Below are positions 1 to 8,926 of a stretch of DNA of 64,000 bases, piece after piece; position 1 is the first letter of the stretch, and each line of letters begins with the position of its first letter. Source of the DNA: Pseudoalteromonas sp. XI10 (GTDB lineage Bacteria; Pseudomonadota; Gammaproteobacteria; Enterobacterales; Alteromonadaceae); the NCBI RefSeq assembly GCF_001469895.1, contig NZ_LOPY01000045.1, positions 25,750 through 89,749 on the forward strand, in the 5' to 3' direction. The translations under genes were made by a program, and so were the position numbers. A model generated the notes under the pieces. The model made no database searches, was not told the DNA's origin, and worked only from the letters and a program-made list of their open reading frames with translations.

Positions 1-131
1 ACGCGGATCATTGAAAATGCTGCCTGACGGTACTCGATTGCATCGCTTGGCTCTTCAAATACAGAATTTGCTGATGCGCCTAGTGCCATTGTAGATAGCA
101 TTGCGCCTACTACTAATTGTTTTAATTTCAT
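1..131 (-). CDS. Cytochrome c556 (cytochrome c-prime family), N-terminal part
   Basis: Only the first 43 or so codons lie in the window; the gene runs off the left edge. The protein begins with a Sec signal peptide (MKLKQLVVGAMLSTMALGASA, cleavage after ASA), followed by EPSDAIEYRQAAFSMIR. The YRQ-AAFSMIR stretch is typical of the first helix of periplasmic cytochrome c556 / c-prime proteins, which carry one haem on a C-terminal CxxCH motif. That motif would lie outside the window, so haem binding is inferred. The start ATG at 129-131 has an AAGGGG ribosome site about eight bases upstream. The family assignment rests on a short segment. Confidence 0.7.
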   Translation of the reverse strand, partial: MKLKQLVVGAMLSTMALGASANSVFEEPSDAIEYRQAAFSMIR

Positions 132-234
132 TCCTTTTGCCCCTTAAGATGTCATAAAAGTAAACTAACTGAGTTGTATCTTAGCTCAATATAATATTCA
201 AGTGTATTGCGGTTAATCTTAACTTAAGTTTAAT

Positions 235-705
235 TTAATCATTTATATCTATATCAGCGAAGATCATGCCGCGGCGCATACTTCTCGTTGCTAAGAAAAC
301 CTCGCATAGTAAAGATAAAAATCCACATATCAACAGCGCCATAGCGGCCACAAAGCAGCTAGCAATTGTCACGCTTAAGTTGATCGATTGGATATGCGAT
401 AAAAATAGACACATAACCACAGCACATACTAATAAGGCACTGAGTACACTTAAACTAAATGCGATATGAATGCAGCGAGAGCGTTTCAACAGCGCCCTTA
501 ACTCTGTTGTCAGCGACTTATTGAAGTCTTCATCGGTACTGACTTTAAGCTTACGTTCTAACTGCCGAGCTCTATCGGTAATACGCGCTAAGCGGTTTGA
601 AAGCACGCCTAACGTTGCTGCAATACCGGTAATTAAAAAGACGGGTGCAACAGCCGTTTGAATCACCTTTGCCATGGTAAGAATGTTGATTACTTCTGAA
701 TTCAT
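235..705 (-). CDS. DUF2721 family membrane protein
   Basis: A 156-residue inner-membrane protein of the DUF2721 family, whose function is unknown. Three hydrophobic segments are visible, at about residues 12-36, 80-105 and 112-135. Between the first and second lies a charged, probably cytoplasmic stretch with the family hallmark LSNRLARITDRARQLE. It stands alone between the cytochrome gene and the divergent subtilase gene, and nothing around it suggests a role. The start at 703-705 is the first in-frame ATG; GAGTACTTTC precedes it, so the ribosome site is weak. Confidence 0.8.
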   Translation of the reverse strand: MNSEVINILTMAKVIQTAVAPVFLITGIAATLGVLSNRLARITDRARQLERKLKVSTDEDFNKSLTTELRALLKRSRCIHIAFSLSVLSALLVCAVVMCLFLSHIQSINLSVTIASCFVAAMALLICGFLSLLCEVFLATRSMRRGMIFADIDIND

Positions 706-892
706 TGAAAGTACTCTATTTAATAAAACTCAATACACTGTTCATTTACAAATGTTTACAACTCTAGCTTGCATCTTTAAATCATTTTAAAACAATACGT
801 TACTTAAACTTAGTGCTCTTTGTTTCAGCTGGATGTAATTCTTATGTAACAGAAATGTTGTTCTTGCTAGGGTTTCCGTTTTATATTGGTTC

Positions 893-907
893 TGAAACTT
901 TGTTTCA
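893..907 (+). other. Short perfect hairpin upstream of the subtilase gene
   Basis: TGAAAC (893-898) and GTTTCA (902-907) form a perfect six-base stem with a TTT loop, 43 bases before the protease start. It could be a 5-prime UTR stem or a small operator. The rest of the 244-base gap between the DUF2721 gene and the protease shows no gene. A TATATT sequence near 882 could be a -10 element, but no convincing -35 sits at the right distance. Confidence 0.3.
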
Positions 908-949
908 ATCACTATTTAGACGATAACATAACATATCCCAGGGGAACCC

Positions 950-3900
950 ATGTCTAAAAATCTAATAAAAAGAACTGCAGTTGCTTTGGCTGTAACCAGT
1001 GCAATGTGCGCTAGTGCACAAGCCAATGACTTTTCTAAATATAATCTTGCCGGCAAAAAATTAATCCAATCGAGCGCGGTAACTAAAAAAGAACAAAAAG
1101 CTCATCGCGAAGCTACAAGCTGGTTAATTAAGTTAAATGCTCCAGCATCAGTTAATGCTAAAACAATGGGCGCGGATGTAGCGTCAATTCAAGCGCAAGC
1201 AAAAGTAGCGCAAGCAAGCGTAGAGCAAGCAATCAACAGTATGGACTTGCCTGTAAAAGTTGTCGCTAAAACATCAACACTAGTAAGCTCAATCGTAGTC
1301 AATGGTAATAAGCAAGATGTTGCTAAGTTACTATCGAACTCTCAAGTTGAGGGCATTTACCCAGTATACGATTATGAATTGCATGTTGCTGACAGCGCTG
1401 ACTATATTGAAGCAACTCCTTTAGTATCTAATGGTTTAGCAACAGGTGAAGGTGTTCGCGTTGCTGTGCTTGATACAGGTATTGACTACACTCATACCGC
1501 TTTTGGTGGTGCGGGTACTGATGAAGCATATGCTGCAGCAATTGCAGACCCTGCGTCAGTAGATTGGCCACAAGGTAAGGTATTAGGCGGTTATGATTAC
1601 ATTAACGATGATGCCGATCCTATTGATGTAGATACAAACCACGGTACACACGTTTCTCACTCTGTTAACGGTATTGCACCAAACGTAGATTTATTTGTTT
1701 ACTCTGTATGTAATAGTGGCTGTCCAGGCCTTGCACAACTTTTAGCTCTTGAAAGTGCAATGGATCCGAATGGTGACGGTGATATGAGCGACCGTGTTGA
1801 TGTTGTAAATATGTCACTTGGTGGCGATTACGGTGATATTGCAAACGATGCAGTTGGCCTATTCATCAACCAAGCAGTTAAACTTGGTACAAACGTTGTT
1901 ATCTCTGCTGGTAATGATGGTGCTTATCCATTCATCGTAGGTGGCCCAAGTACAACTGAAAACGCTCTTTCAGTGGGTGCGATGACTCACCCTACCGGTG
2001 AAGAATCAGTTGGTAGTGGTACAGTTAATGGTGAAGAAGCTGTTGTGCAGCCAGCCAGCTTTGGTCCACAGATGGCATTTAGCTACACTAATGAAAACTT
2101 GGAACTTGTGTACCCAGATGCAAATCAAACGGCTTGTGAAGCGTTTGCTGACGACGTTGATTTTACAGGTAAAGGCGTTATCATCGACCGTGGTGCATGT
2201 GCATTTACAGTTAAAGTATTAGCAGCACAAGCTAAAGGCGCAGAGTTTGTTATTATTGCAAACAATACTGACGATGGAACGCCAGCACCTATGGGCGGTT
2301 CAGATCCAACTGTTACTATCCCTTCTGTAGGCGTAACGTTTGCAGCTGGTACAGCTCTAAAAGCGGGCGGTACGTTTAACCTAACAGTTGAGCGTCTTGT
2401 TATGTCTGGCGCGATTGCTGATTTCACATCGCGTGGTCCTTCAATGGGCGGGCTGTTAAAACCAGAGATTACAGCACCAGGTGTAAACATCATGACTGCT
2501 CATCCTGGTCTTGGTGATGGTCTTACTGGCGCAACAGGTACTTCATTCTCGGGTCCTATTACTGCAGGTGCGGTGAGCTTATTAAAAGAAGCGCTGCCAG
2601 AGCGTAACGCGTTTGAAATTAAAGCGACGTTAATGAACACGGCAAACCTAAATGTAACTATGGAGCCGTTAGCGATTAACCCAGACGCTGAGCTTGCACC
2701 AATTAGTTATATCGGTGCGGGTCTTGTTGATGTAAACAAAGCGGCTAACTTACCAGTTGCTGCATGGGCTGCAGATACTAAACAAGCTGCTCTTTCGTTT
2801 GGTTTAGTAAACGCATCAGAAACAGTTGAGCTTACTAAAACAGTTCAAGTTAAGAACTTCTCTAACGAAGACCAAGTGTATACACTTTCTCTTGAGCAGC
2901 GTTATGCAGATGATGTTGAGCGTGGTTCATTCTCACTTGACTACCCAGAGTCAATTACAGTGCCAGCAGGTCAAACAATGTCATTTGACGTGACAGCGAC
3001 GATTGATCCTGCAACTTTACCTGAGTGGACTTTAACTGAGGAAAATATTGGTTCTCAAGATGCTACGGCTGACTTAACTAACTTAGAGCTTGATGGTGCG
3101 CTAATCTTCTCTGACGGCAGCGATGAAGCATTCCACCTTGTTTATCACGTATTACCAAAAGCAAATGCGGCAATGAGCTTCATGCCAGTTGTGACTGATA
3201 ACGGCGTTGCACATGAAGTAACAAACACAGGTGCGGTAGCACTTGATCCTGTATTTGCTCCTACAGTAATGACTGATGATATTGATGAAGACCAACGTTT
3301 TGATTTAGTAGGCGCATCAATCGAAACATTTGCTGTATCAGCTGAAATTTGTGAAAGCGGTTATGTAACACTTACTACATTAGTGCTAAACGAGGGAATT
3401 ACTCACTCTTACGTGGGTGGTTTCATGGCTGACTTCGATATGGACCAAGATGGTGTTTACGATGTTACAGTACAAAATGGTAAGTTAGAGTGGTTCTACG
3501 ATGTTGAGCCGGGCACTGCAATTACCTTTACTCACGGCTATGGTAGTGCTTCTGGTTTCTTAGATAATTATTACCAAATTATCGGTAACAACCACCTTAC
3601 AATGCAAAGCTGTATTGAAGCATTTGGCCTAACAGCCGATGACATTGGTCGAGCAACTGTAGATGTTCGTTTCCGTACAGAAGAAGAAACATGGACACCA
3701 ATTGCAACTGAAGAAGGTGATGTTGCAATGGGTACTTACACATTCACAGATGCATCAAGTGATGTATATGCAATGTTTGTAGATGAAGCTGGTGAAGCTG
3801 TTAGCTCAATTGAACCAGGTGCTTCAGCTACTTTATACAATGCAGGTGAAGACTTCATGATTCTTTCAGACTCGGGTTCTAAAGCGTATGCTGCAACACC

Positions 3901-4351
3901 TGAATCAGACTCGAATACTCCACCAGTTGTTGCTGATACTGAATTCTCTGTTGATGAAAACACTGAAAACGGTACGGTAATTGGTACGCTAGAAGCAACT
4001 TATGGTGCTGATTTAGCAAGCCCTGTTACAGAGTTCATTGTGATTAGCTCAAGTTCAACAGCTATTTCAGTAACATCTTCAGGTGATGTTGTAGTTATGA
4101 ATCAAGACGTACTTGATTATGACGCTGGTTTAACATCAATTGAACTAGAAGTTGTTGCAACTGACAGATCAGGTAATGTTTCAGAGTCTGCTATGGTAAC
4201 TGTTACAGTTAACAACCTAGCTGATGAAGCGTCTGAGCAACCAGTTGAAGCGGAAGAACCAGAGAAGAAAAAATCTTCTTCAGGTTCACTAGCATGGTTA
4301 ACATTACTTGCTGCACCGTTCGCATTTATGCGTCGTCGTAAGCAAAAGTAA
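950..4351 (+). CDS. Secreted S8 subtilisin-like protease with PA and cadherin-like domains and a sorting tail
   Basis: A 1133-residue exported serine protease. In order: signal peptide (1-25, ending AQA); inhibitor I9-type propeptide (about 50-145); S8 catalytic domain with Asp175 (VAVLDTGID), His231 (NHGTHV) and Ser532 (GTSFSGP); an inserted protease-associated (PA) domain at about 385-475; Fn3-like region; cadherin-like repeat at about 1000-1095 (SVDENTENGTVIGTLEA). The C-terminus has an acidic linker, SSSGS, a hydrophobic helix and RRRK, which resembles the GlyGly-CTERM signal processed by rhombosortase in Vibrio, Shewanella and Pseudoalteromonas. The Gly pair is imperfect (SSGS). The product is probably anchored at or released from the outer surface after type II secretion (inference). 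AGGGGA precedes the ATG. It is monocistronic, followed by a strong terminator. Confidence 0.93.
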   Translation: MSKNLIKRTAVALAVTSAMCASAQANDFSKYNLAGKKLIQSSAVTKKEQKAHREATSWLIKLNAPASVNAKTMGADVASIQAQAKVAQASVEQAINSMDLPVKVVAKTSTLVSSIVVNGNKQDVAKLLSNSQVEGIYPVYDYELHVADSADYIEATPLVSNGLATGEGVRVAVLDTGIDYTHTAFGGAGTDEAYAAAIADPASVDWPQGKVLGGYDYINDDADPIDVDTNHGTHVSHSVNGIAPNVDLFVYSVCNSGCPGLAQLLALESAMDPNGDGDMSDRVDVVNMSLGGDYGDIANDAVGLFINQAVKLGTNVVISAGNDGAYPFIVGGPSTTENALSVGAMTHPTGEESVGSGTVNGEEAVVQPASFGPQMAFSYTNENLELVYPDANQTACEAFADDVDFTGKGVIIDRGACAFTVKVLAAQAKGAEFVIIANNTDDGTPAPMGGSDPTVTIPSVGVTFAAGTALKAGGTFNLTVERLVMSGAIADFTSRGPSMGGLLKPEITAPGVNIMTAHPGLGDGLTGATGTSFSGPITAGAVSLLKEALPERNAFEIKATLMNTANLNVTMEPLAINPDAELAPISYIGAGLVDVNKAANLPVAAWAADTKQAALSFGLVNASETVELTKTVQVKNFSNEDQVYTLSLEQRYADDVERGSFSLDYPESITVPAGQTMSFDVTATIDPATLPEWTLTEENIGSQDATADLTNLELDGALIFSDGSDEAFHLVYHVLPKANAAMSFMPVVTDNGVAHEVTNTGAVALDPVFAPTVMTDDIDEDQRFDLVGASIETFAVSAEICESGYVTLTTLVLNEGITHSYVGGFMADFDMDQDGVYDVTVQNGKLEWFYDVEPGTAITFTHGYGSASGFLDNYYQIIGNNHLTMQSCIEAFGLTADDIGRATVDVRFRTEEETWTPIATEEGDVAMGTYTFTDASSDVYAMFVDEAGEAVSSIEPGASATLYNAGEDFMILSDSGSKAYAATPESDSNTPPVVADTEFSVDENTENGTVIGTLEATYGADLASPVTEFIVISSSSTAISVTSSGDVVVMNQDVLDYDAGLTSIELEVVATDRSGNVSESAMVTVTVNNLADEASEQPVEAEEPEKKKSSSGSLAWLTLLAAPFAFMRRRKQK

Positions 4352-4372
4352 TTACTTGATAAGTAAGTGATA

Positions 4373-4396
4373 AAAGGGAGCTTCGGCTCCCTTTTT
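4373..4396 (+). terminator. Rho-independent terminator of the S8 protease gene
   Basis: AAAGGGAGC (4373-4381), a TTCG tetraloop, then GCTCCCTTT running into five T residues. It lies 22 bases after the protease stop codon. Confidence 0.93.
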
Positions 4397-4480
4397 ACAT
4401 TGCTTCACAAAGGCTACTTATATATTGCAGTTTTTTTACTTATATTGGAGACAGAATAATAAAACGAAAACAGGAATCCC

Positions 4481-6646
4481 ATGAAAGTTGGCCATTCACT
4501 TTGCCTAGCGGCACTCTCTTTAGCTGTTCTATCAGCGTGTAATAAAGTCCCAGATAATAAAGAAAAAGCCGTTATTACAGGGCAAGTTCAGGTTGCAGCA
4601 CCCGTCGCCAAAAAAATACCCCATGAAATGACCATTCATGGAGACACTCGTGTCGATAACTACTATTGGATGCGTGATGATAAGCGCAAAGATGCCGCTG
4701 TTATTGCCCATTTGCATGCTGAAAATGCGTATGTTGAAAGCAAGTTAGCGCATACACAAACACTACAAAACACCCTGTTCGAAGAACTTAAAGGGCGTAT
4801 TGAGAAGGATGACGATACGGTACCGACAAAAAAAGGGGAATATTACTATTTCTCACAAACGCGGGGTGATGACGAATACCCGGTTTATGTGCGCAGCAAA
4901 GATAGCCAAGGAGAAAGTAAGCAGGTTATCTTAAATGTGAATGAGCTTGCTAAAAATCATGACTATTTTGCCGTAACAGGTTTAGCTGTCAGCCCAAATG
5001 GCAATTTGCTGGCTTATGGTGAAGACACTGTGAGTCGTCGTATTTACACAATTAAAGTAAAAGATTTAACCACAGGTAAAATGCTCACAGAAAGCCTTGA
5101 AGGTACAGAAGGTGATGTCGTGTGGGCTAATGACAACAAAACCTTTTACTATATCAAAAAAGACCTACAAACGCTGTTAGGCTATCAAGTATATCGCCAT
5201 ACACTAGGCACCCCTCAAGCCGACGACGAACTCGTTTACGAAGAGAAAAATACCAGTTACTACACCGGTATTTATAAGAGTAAAGACCAACAAGAAATCT
5301 ATATTAGCCATGGCAGCACCAGTGCGTCTGGCGTCTCGGTTATTGATGCCAATGATGTCAAAGCAATGCCAAAACGTTTTATTGAACGCGAAGCTGGTCT
5401 TGAATATGACATCAGTAAGTTAGGTGATTGGTATTACATCGTTACTAATTTAAATGCAGTTAACTTTCAACTGATGAAAGTGCACCGCGATAAGGCTCAT
5501 GATAAAGCTAACTGGCAAACGCTAATTGCTGGTCGTGATAACGTGAAACTTGAAGGTATTGAGTTATTTAACAATCACTTGGTTTATGAAGAGCGAGAAA
5601 TGGGGCAAACCCGAATCACTATTCGCGACCTTCGTAACCAACAAGAGCAAGTCGTTGCATTTAATGACCCAACTTACATGGTCTTCAGTTATGGCAATCG
5701 TGAGTTAGATAACCCTAACTTACGTGTTTACTATTCAAGTATGACCACGCCAGGCAGCAGCTACGATATCAACCTAGAAAGTGGCGAAAAAATACTGCTT
5801 AAACAGCGTAAAGTGTTAGGTGATTTTAACCCTGACAACTATGCCTCTGAGCGAGTTTATGTGACGGCTAGAGATGGTGTCGATGTTCCTGTTAGCCTTG
5901 TTTATCGTAAAGACAAGTTCAAAAAAGATGGTTCGAATCCGCTTATGCAATATGGTTATGGTTCGTATGGTGCGACCATGGATCCGAGCTTTTCTAGCTC
6001 ACGCTTAAGCTTACTCGATCGTGGTTTTGTGTTTGCGATTGCGCATATCCGTGGCTCACAAATGCTGGGTCGTCCTTGGTACGAAGATGGCAAGTTGCTG
6101 AAAAAACAAAACACCTTTAATGACTTTGTTGATGTGACTAAATCATTAGCAGCTCAAAAGTATGGTGATAAGGATAATATTTTTGCCATGGGTGGCAGTG
6201 CAGGTGGCTTACTAATGGGGGCTGTTGTGAATCAAGCGCCTGAACTTTATAAAGGGGTGATTGCAGCAGTGCCTTTTGTTGATGTAGTCACGACCATGCT
6301 AGATGCCAGCTTGCCACTGACAACGAATGAGTATGACGAGTGGGGTAACCCGAACGATAAAGTCTATTACGATTACATGCTGTCATATTCGCCGTACGAC
6401 CAAGTTAAGAAGCAGGCTTACCCAAATATGCTAGTCACCACCGGCTTACACGACTCTCAAGTTCAGTATTTTGAGCCTGCAAAATGGGTTGCTAAGCTAC
6501 GTGAATATAAAACCGATGATAACCTGTTGCTGTTCAAAACCGACATGGAAGCAGGGCATGGCGGTGCTTCTGGGCGCTTTAAAAGCTTGCAAGATACCGC
6601 TTTATATTACGCCTTTATGCTCGATTTGGCGGGTATTGAAAAATAA
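4481..6646 (+). CDS. Oligopeptidase B-like S9A serine peptidase with a lipoprotein signal
   Basis: A 721-residue prolyl-oligopeptidase-family enzyme that cleaves short peptides, by family mainly after Arg/Lys. The N-terminal beta-propeller (about 45-440) opens with the family sequence RVDNYYWMRDD. The alpha/beta hydrolase domain has Ser573 (GGSAGG), Asp658 (GLHDSQV) and His693 (AGHGG). EYDEWGNP (617-624) matches the acidic pocket of oligopeptidase B. Classical PtrB is about 685 residues and cytosolic. This protein instead starts with a lipoprotein signal peptide ending LSAC, so Cys20 should be lipidated and the enzyme should act in the periplasm or on a membrane (inference). It is convergent with the histidine kinase gene. 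Confidence 0.9.
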   Translation: MKVGHSLCLAALSLAVLSACNKVPDNKEKAVITGQVQVAAPVAKKIPHEMTIHGDTRVDNYYWMRDDKRKDAAVIAHLHAENAYVESKLAHTQTLQNTLFEELKGRIEKDDDTVPTKKGEYYYFSQTRGDDEYPVYVRSKDSQGESKQVILNVNELAKNHDYFAVTGLAVSPNGNLLAYGEDTVSRRIYTIKVKDLTTGKMLTESLEGTEGDVVWANDNKTFYYIKKDLQTLLGYQVYRHTLGTPQADDELVYEEKNTSYYTGIYKSKDQQEIYISHGSTSASGVSVIDANDVKAMPKRFIEREAGLEYDISKLGDWYYIVTNLNAVNFQLMKVHRDKAHDKANWQTLIAGRDNVKLEGIELFNNHLVYEEREMGQTRITIRDLRNQQEQVVAFNDPTYMVFSYGNRELDNPNLRVYYSSMTTPGSSYDINLESGEKILLKQRKVLGDFNPDNYASERVYVTARDGVDVPVSLVYRKDKFKKDGSNPLMQYGYGSYGATMDPSFSSSRLSLLDRGFVFAIAHIRGSQMLGRPWYEDGKLLKKQNTFNDFVDVTKSLAAQKYGDKDNIFAMGGSAGGLLMGAVVNQAPELYKGVIAAVPFVDVVTTMLDASLPLTTNEYDEWGNPNDKVYYDYMLSYSPYDQVKKQAYPNMLVTTGLHDSQVQYFEPAKWVAKLREYKTDDNLLLFKTDMEAGHGGASGRFKSLQDTALYYAFMLDLAGIEK

Positions 6647-6653
6647 TAACAAC

Positions 6654-6683
6654 GCAGGCATCCGTGATTAAGCGGGTGCCTGC
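6654..6683. terminator. Hairpin between convergent peptidase and kinase genes
   Basis: GCAGGCATCC and GGGTGCCTGC pair over ten positions with one wobble, around a ten-base loop. The stem covers the last codons and stop of the leftward kinase gene. There is no T-run on either side, so it is a weak or Rho-assisted terminator or a 3-prime stabilising stem. Confidence 0.4.
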
Positions 6684-8143
6684 ATAGCTAAATTAAAGCG
6701 AAATTCACTGCCTTTTCCTAAGGTACTTTTTACGTTTATTTCACTATCCATTAGGGTGAGCAGTTGCTTGCAAATAGCAAGTCCTAAGCCTGTTGAGCCA
6801 CGTTTTATACTATTACGAGCCTGATAGTGAGGTTCGAAAATCGCATTGAGTTCATCCTCATGAATACCAACCCCGGTATCAGACACTGCCACGTATAACT
6901 GATCACTTTGCTGGCTAACTTTAACGGCTATTTCACCGCCATGTGGGGTGTGCCGAATGGCATTTTCGATTAAGTTTGTAAGCACCCGCTCTAATTTTGC
7001 AATGTCTGCCGTCACGGTAAAATCGCATATTTCGGGAACAACCTTGAGTGAAATTCCTGCTGATTGCGCAGTTAGAGCAAGCTTTGCTATACAATCATAA
7101 ATTAATTCGCCCAAATTAAAGGTCTCGGATTGTATTTTCACTTGGCCGCACTCTAAATTAGCCAGCTCAAAAATTTGTTCAATCAGCTGTTTTAGTTGCT
7201 GGCAGTTATCCATTGCAAGGTTGAGATAATGACGTTGCTCAGGCTCGTTTAAGTGGCTATCCGGTTTATTGATCACCTCAAGAAAGCCGTGCAGTGAAGA
7301 TAGCGGCGTACGTAAATCGTGTGATAAGTGAGTGAGTAACTCTCGGCGTTGCTTATCGGCTTGCTGTAATGACTGAAACTGCTCATCAATACGTGCCAGC
7401 ATGGCATTAATGCCTTTGCTTAAATTGCCAATCTCATCATCAGCACTGTAGCTAGAATCCAATGACATTTTGGTAAGGCTGTAGTTAGCCGCTTCTATTT
7501 TATTAAGTTCTTTATTGAGTTTTTTGAGCGGTAAGGTGAAAAACCGAAACAACAGCAGCATCGCAATAAAGAGTGCAATTAAGGCGGCAACAAACCACAT
7601 AGCGGCAAGCCAAAGATTATCATTGGCTTTAATGTTATTAAGGGTTGTATCGTAAGCTTGCCCGCCAATAATCACGTATAAATAGCCTTGCAGCTGTTGC
7701 TGATTATAAACTGGCGCGATCGAAAATATTTTTACGCCATCCTTGCTACGCGGATCATCACCATAAATCGGTGTGGCAGTGGGGTTGTCGAGTAGCTGCT
7801 GTATTGGGCTTAAGTTTATTTGCTGCCTAACGACTTGCCCTGGTTTAGCTGAATAAGTCAGTAAATGACCTTCTGGGTCTACAAAATAAAACTCAAATGC
7901 AGGACCGAGTATCATCAGCGTGTGAAATAAGTTTTCTAGTGCGTCATAGTCATACACACCTTGTTTGATCAGTGGATTGTCGTGCACTAAATGCTCGGCT
8001 AATTGGAGGTGCAAGTTTTGCTGAGCATGATGAACAGAGCTTTGTTCTAATTGCTTACTCCAATTTAAAACGAGTGCGCACAACAGGCTAAAAATAAGCA
8101 CCAATGACCAAGCGAGTTTTTGATATAGCGTCATTGATTTCAT
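6668..8143 (-). CDS. Sensor histidine kinase
   Basis: A 491-residue classical kinase: TM1 (about 10-28), a periplasmic sensor of about 145 residues, TM2 (about 178-200), a HAMP linker (200-258), a HisKA domain with phospho-acceptor His275 in SHDLRTP, and an HATPase domain with an N box (LTNLIENAIRHTP), a DTGVGI G1 box and a GLGLAI G2 box. Its ATG overlaps the response-regulator stop by one base (TAATG), so the two are translationally coupled and are partners. The signal is unknown. The two spondin-domain genes upstream on the same strand suggest the pair senses something tied to those exported proteins (inference). Confidence 0.93.
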   Translation of the reverse strand: MKSMTLYQKLAWSLVLIFSLLCALVLNWSKQLEQSSVHHAQQNLHLQLAEHLVHDNPLIKQGVYDYDALENLFHTLMILGPAFEFYFVDPEGHLLTYSAKPGQVVRQQINLSPIQQLLDNPTATPIYGDDPRSKDGVKIFSIAPVYNQQQLQGYLYVIIGGQAYDTTLNNIKANDNLWLAAMWFVAALIALFIAMLLLFRFFTLPLKKLNKELNKIEAANYSLTKMSLDSSYSADDEIGNLSKGINAMLARIDEQFQSLQQADKQRRELLTHLSHDLRTPLSSLHGFLEVINKPDSHLNEPEQRHYLNLAMDNCQQLKQLIEQIFELANLECGQVKIQSETFNLGELIYDCIAKLALTAQSAGISLKVVPEICDFTVTADIAKLERVLTNLIENAIRHTPHGGEIAVKVSQQSDQLYVAVSDTGVGIHEDELNAIFEPHYQARNSIKRGSTGLGLAICKQLLTLMDSEINVKSTLGKGSEFRFNLAMQAPA

Positions 8144-8868
8144 TAGCTTGCACTCAATTGACAGGGGTTTAGTTTATAGCCAACACCCCAAACTGTTTCG
8201 ATAAAATTGACTGGGTGATGTTGCTCAAACTTACTGCGTAAACGGTTTATATGGGAATTGACCGTATGCTCGTAGCCGCTGTGTTGGTAGCCCCACACTT
8301 GGTCTAGTAACTGTTGGCGGCTAAAAACATGGTTTGGGTGTTTAGCAAAATAGACTAGTAAATCGAATTCGGTGGCGGTTAAGTTAATTGCTTGGTCAGC
8401 TAAAAATGCTTGGTGGCTGGCAAATTCAATGTGTAGTTCGCCAAGTTGAATTGCCGCTTGAGCGCTATCTTCATGATGTGATTGAGCTGCCATAAGTTGT
8501 GACCTATGCCGTAATTGTGTTTTTATTCGTGCTTGTAATTCTCTGGCGAAGAAAGGTTTGCAAATATAATCGTCAGCGCCCATTTCCAGACCAATCACTC
8601 TGTCCATATCGCTACTGAGTGCGGTCAGTAAAATAACGGCAATACTTGGATAGTGCTCTTTAATTTTGCGGCATAAGCTCAAGCCATCCATTTGTGGCAG
8701 GTTAATATCAAGCAGTACTAAGCCGTAACTTGAGCTGGAAAGCTTCTTTATTGCAGCTTCAGCGCTCGAGGCTTCATCAATATGTAAGTTTAGGCAGTGC
8801 AATTGTGTGCTGATAAGTTGGCGGATTGCTCTATCATCTTCGACGATTAATAATTTTTCTTGGTGCAT
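8143..8868 (-). CDS. OmpR/PhoB-family response regulator
   Basis: A 241-residue regulator. The receiver domain has the acidic pair near residues 10-12, phospho-acceptor Asp54 (LLDINLPQMDG), Thr82 and Lys104 (CKPF). A winged-helix DNA-binding domain follows (about 140-235), ending with the usual SHINRLRSKFE recognition helix and VWGVGYKL wing. A GGAG ribosome site sits six bases before the ATG. The histidine kinase follows with a one-base overlap. OmpR-family proteins usually bind direct repeats spaced by about one helical turn; such repeats occur upstream of the spondin genes (10423-10451), which makes that promoter a candidate target. Confidence 0.95.
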   Translation of the reverse strand: MHQEKLLIVEDDRAIRQLISTQLHCLNLHIDEASSAEAAIKKLSSSSYGLVLLDINLPQMDGLSLCRKIKEHYPSIAVILLTALSSDMDRVIGLEMGADDYICKPFFARELQARIKTQLRHRSQLMAAQSHHEDSAQAAIQLGELHIEFASHQAFLADQAINLTATEFDLLVYFAKHPNHVFSRQQLLDQVWGYQHSGYEHTVNSHINRLRSKFEQHHPVNFIETVWGVGYKLNPCQLSAS

Positions 8869-8882
8869 GGTTCACTCCAAAT

Positions 8883-8911
8883 CACTGAGGCACATCCTTA
8901 TGACCTCGGTG
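8883..8911. other. Imperfect inverted repeat between the spondin and regulator genes
   Basis: CACTGAGG and CCTCGGTG form an eight-position stem with one imperfect pair in the 58-base gap between the second spondin gene and the response-regulator gene. There is no T-run, so it is more likely an RNA stability or attenuation element than a full terminator. Function is not established. Confidence 0.3.
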
Positions 8912-8926
8912 TAAGGAGTGCGATTA

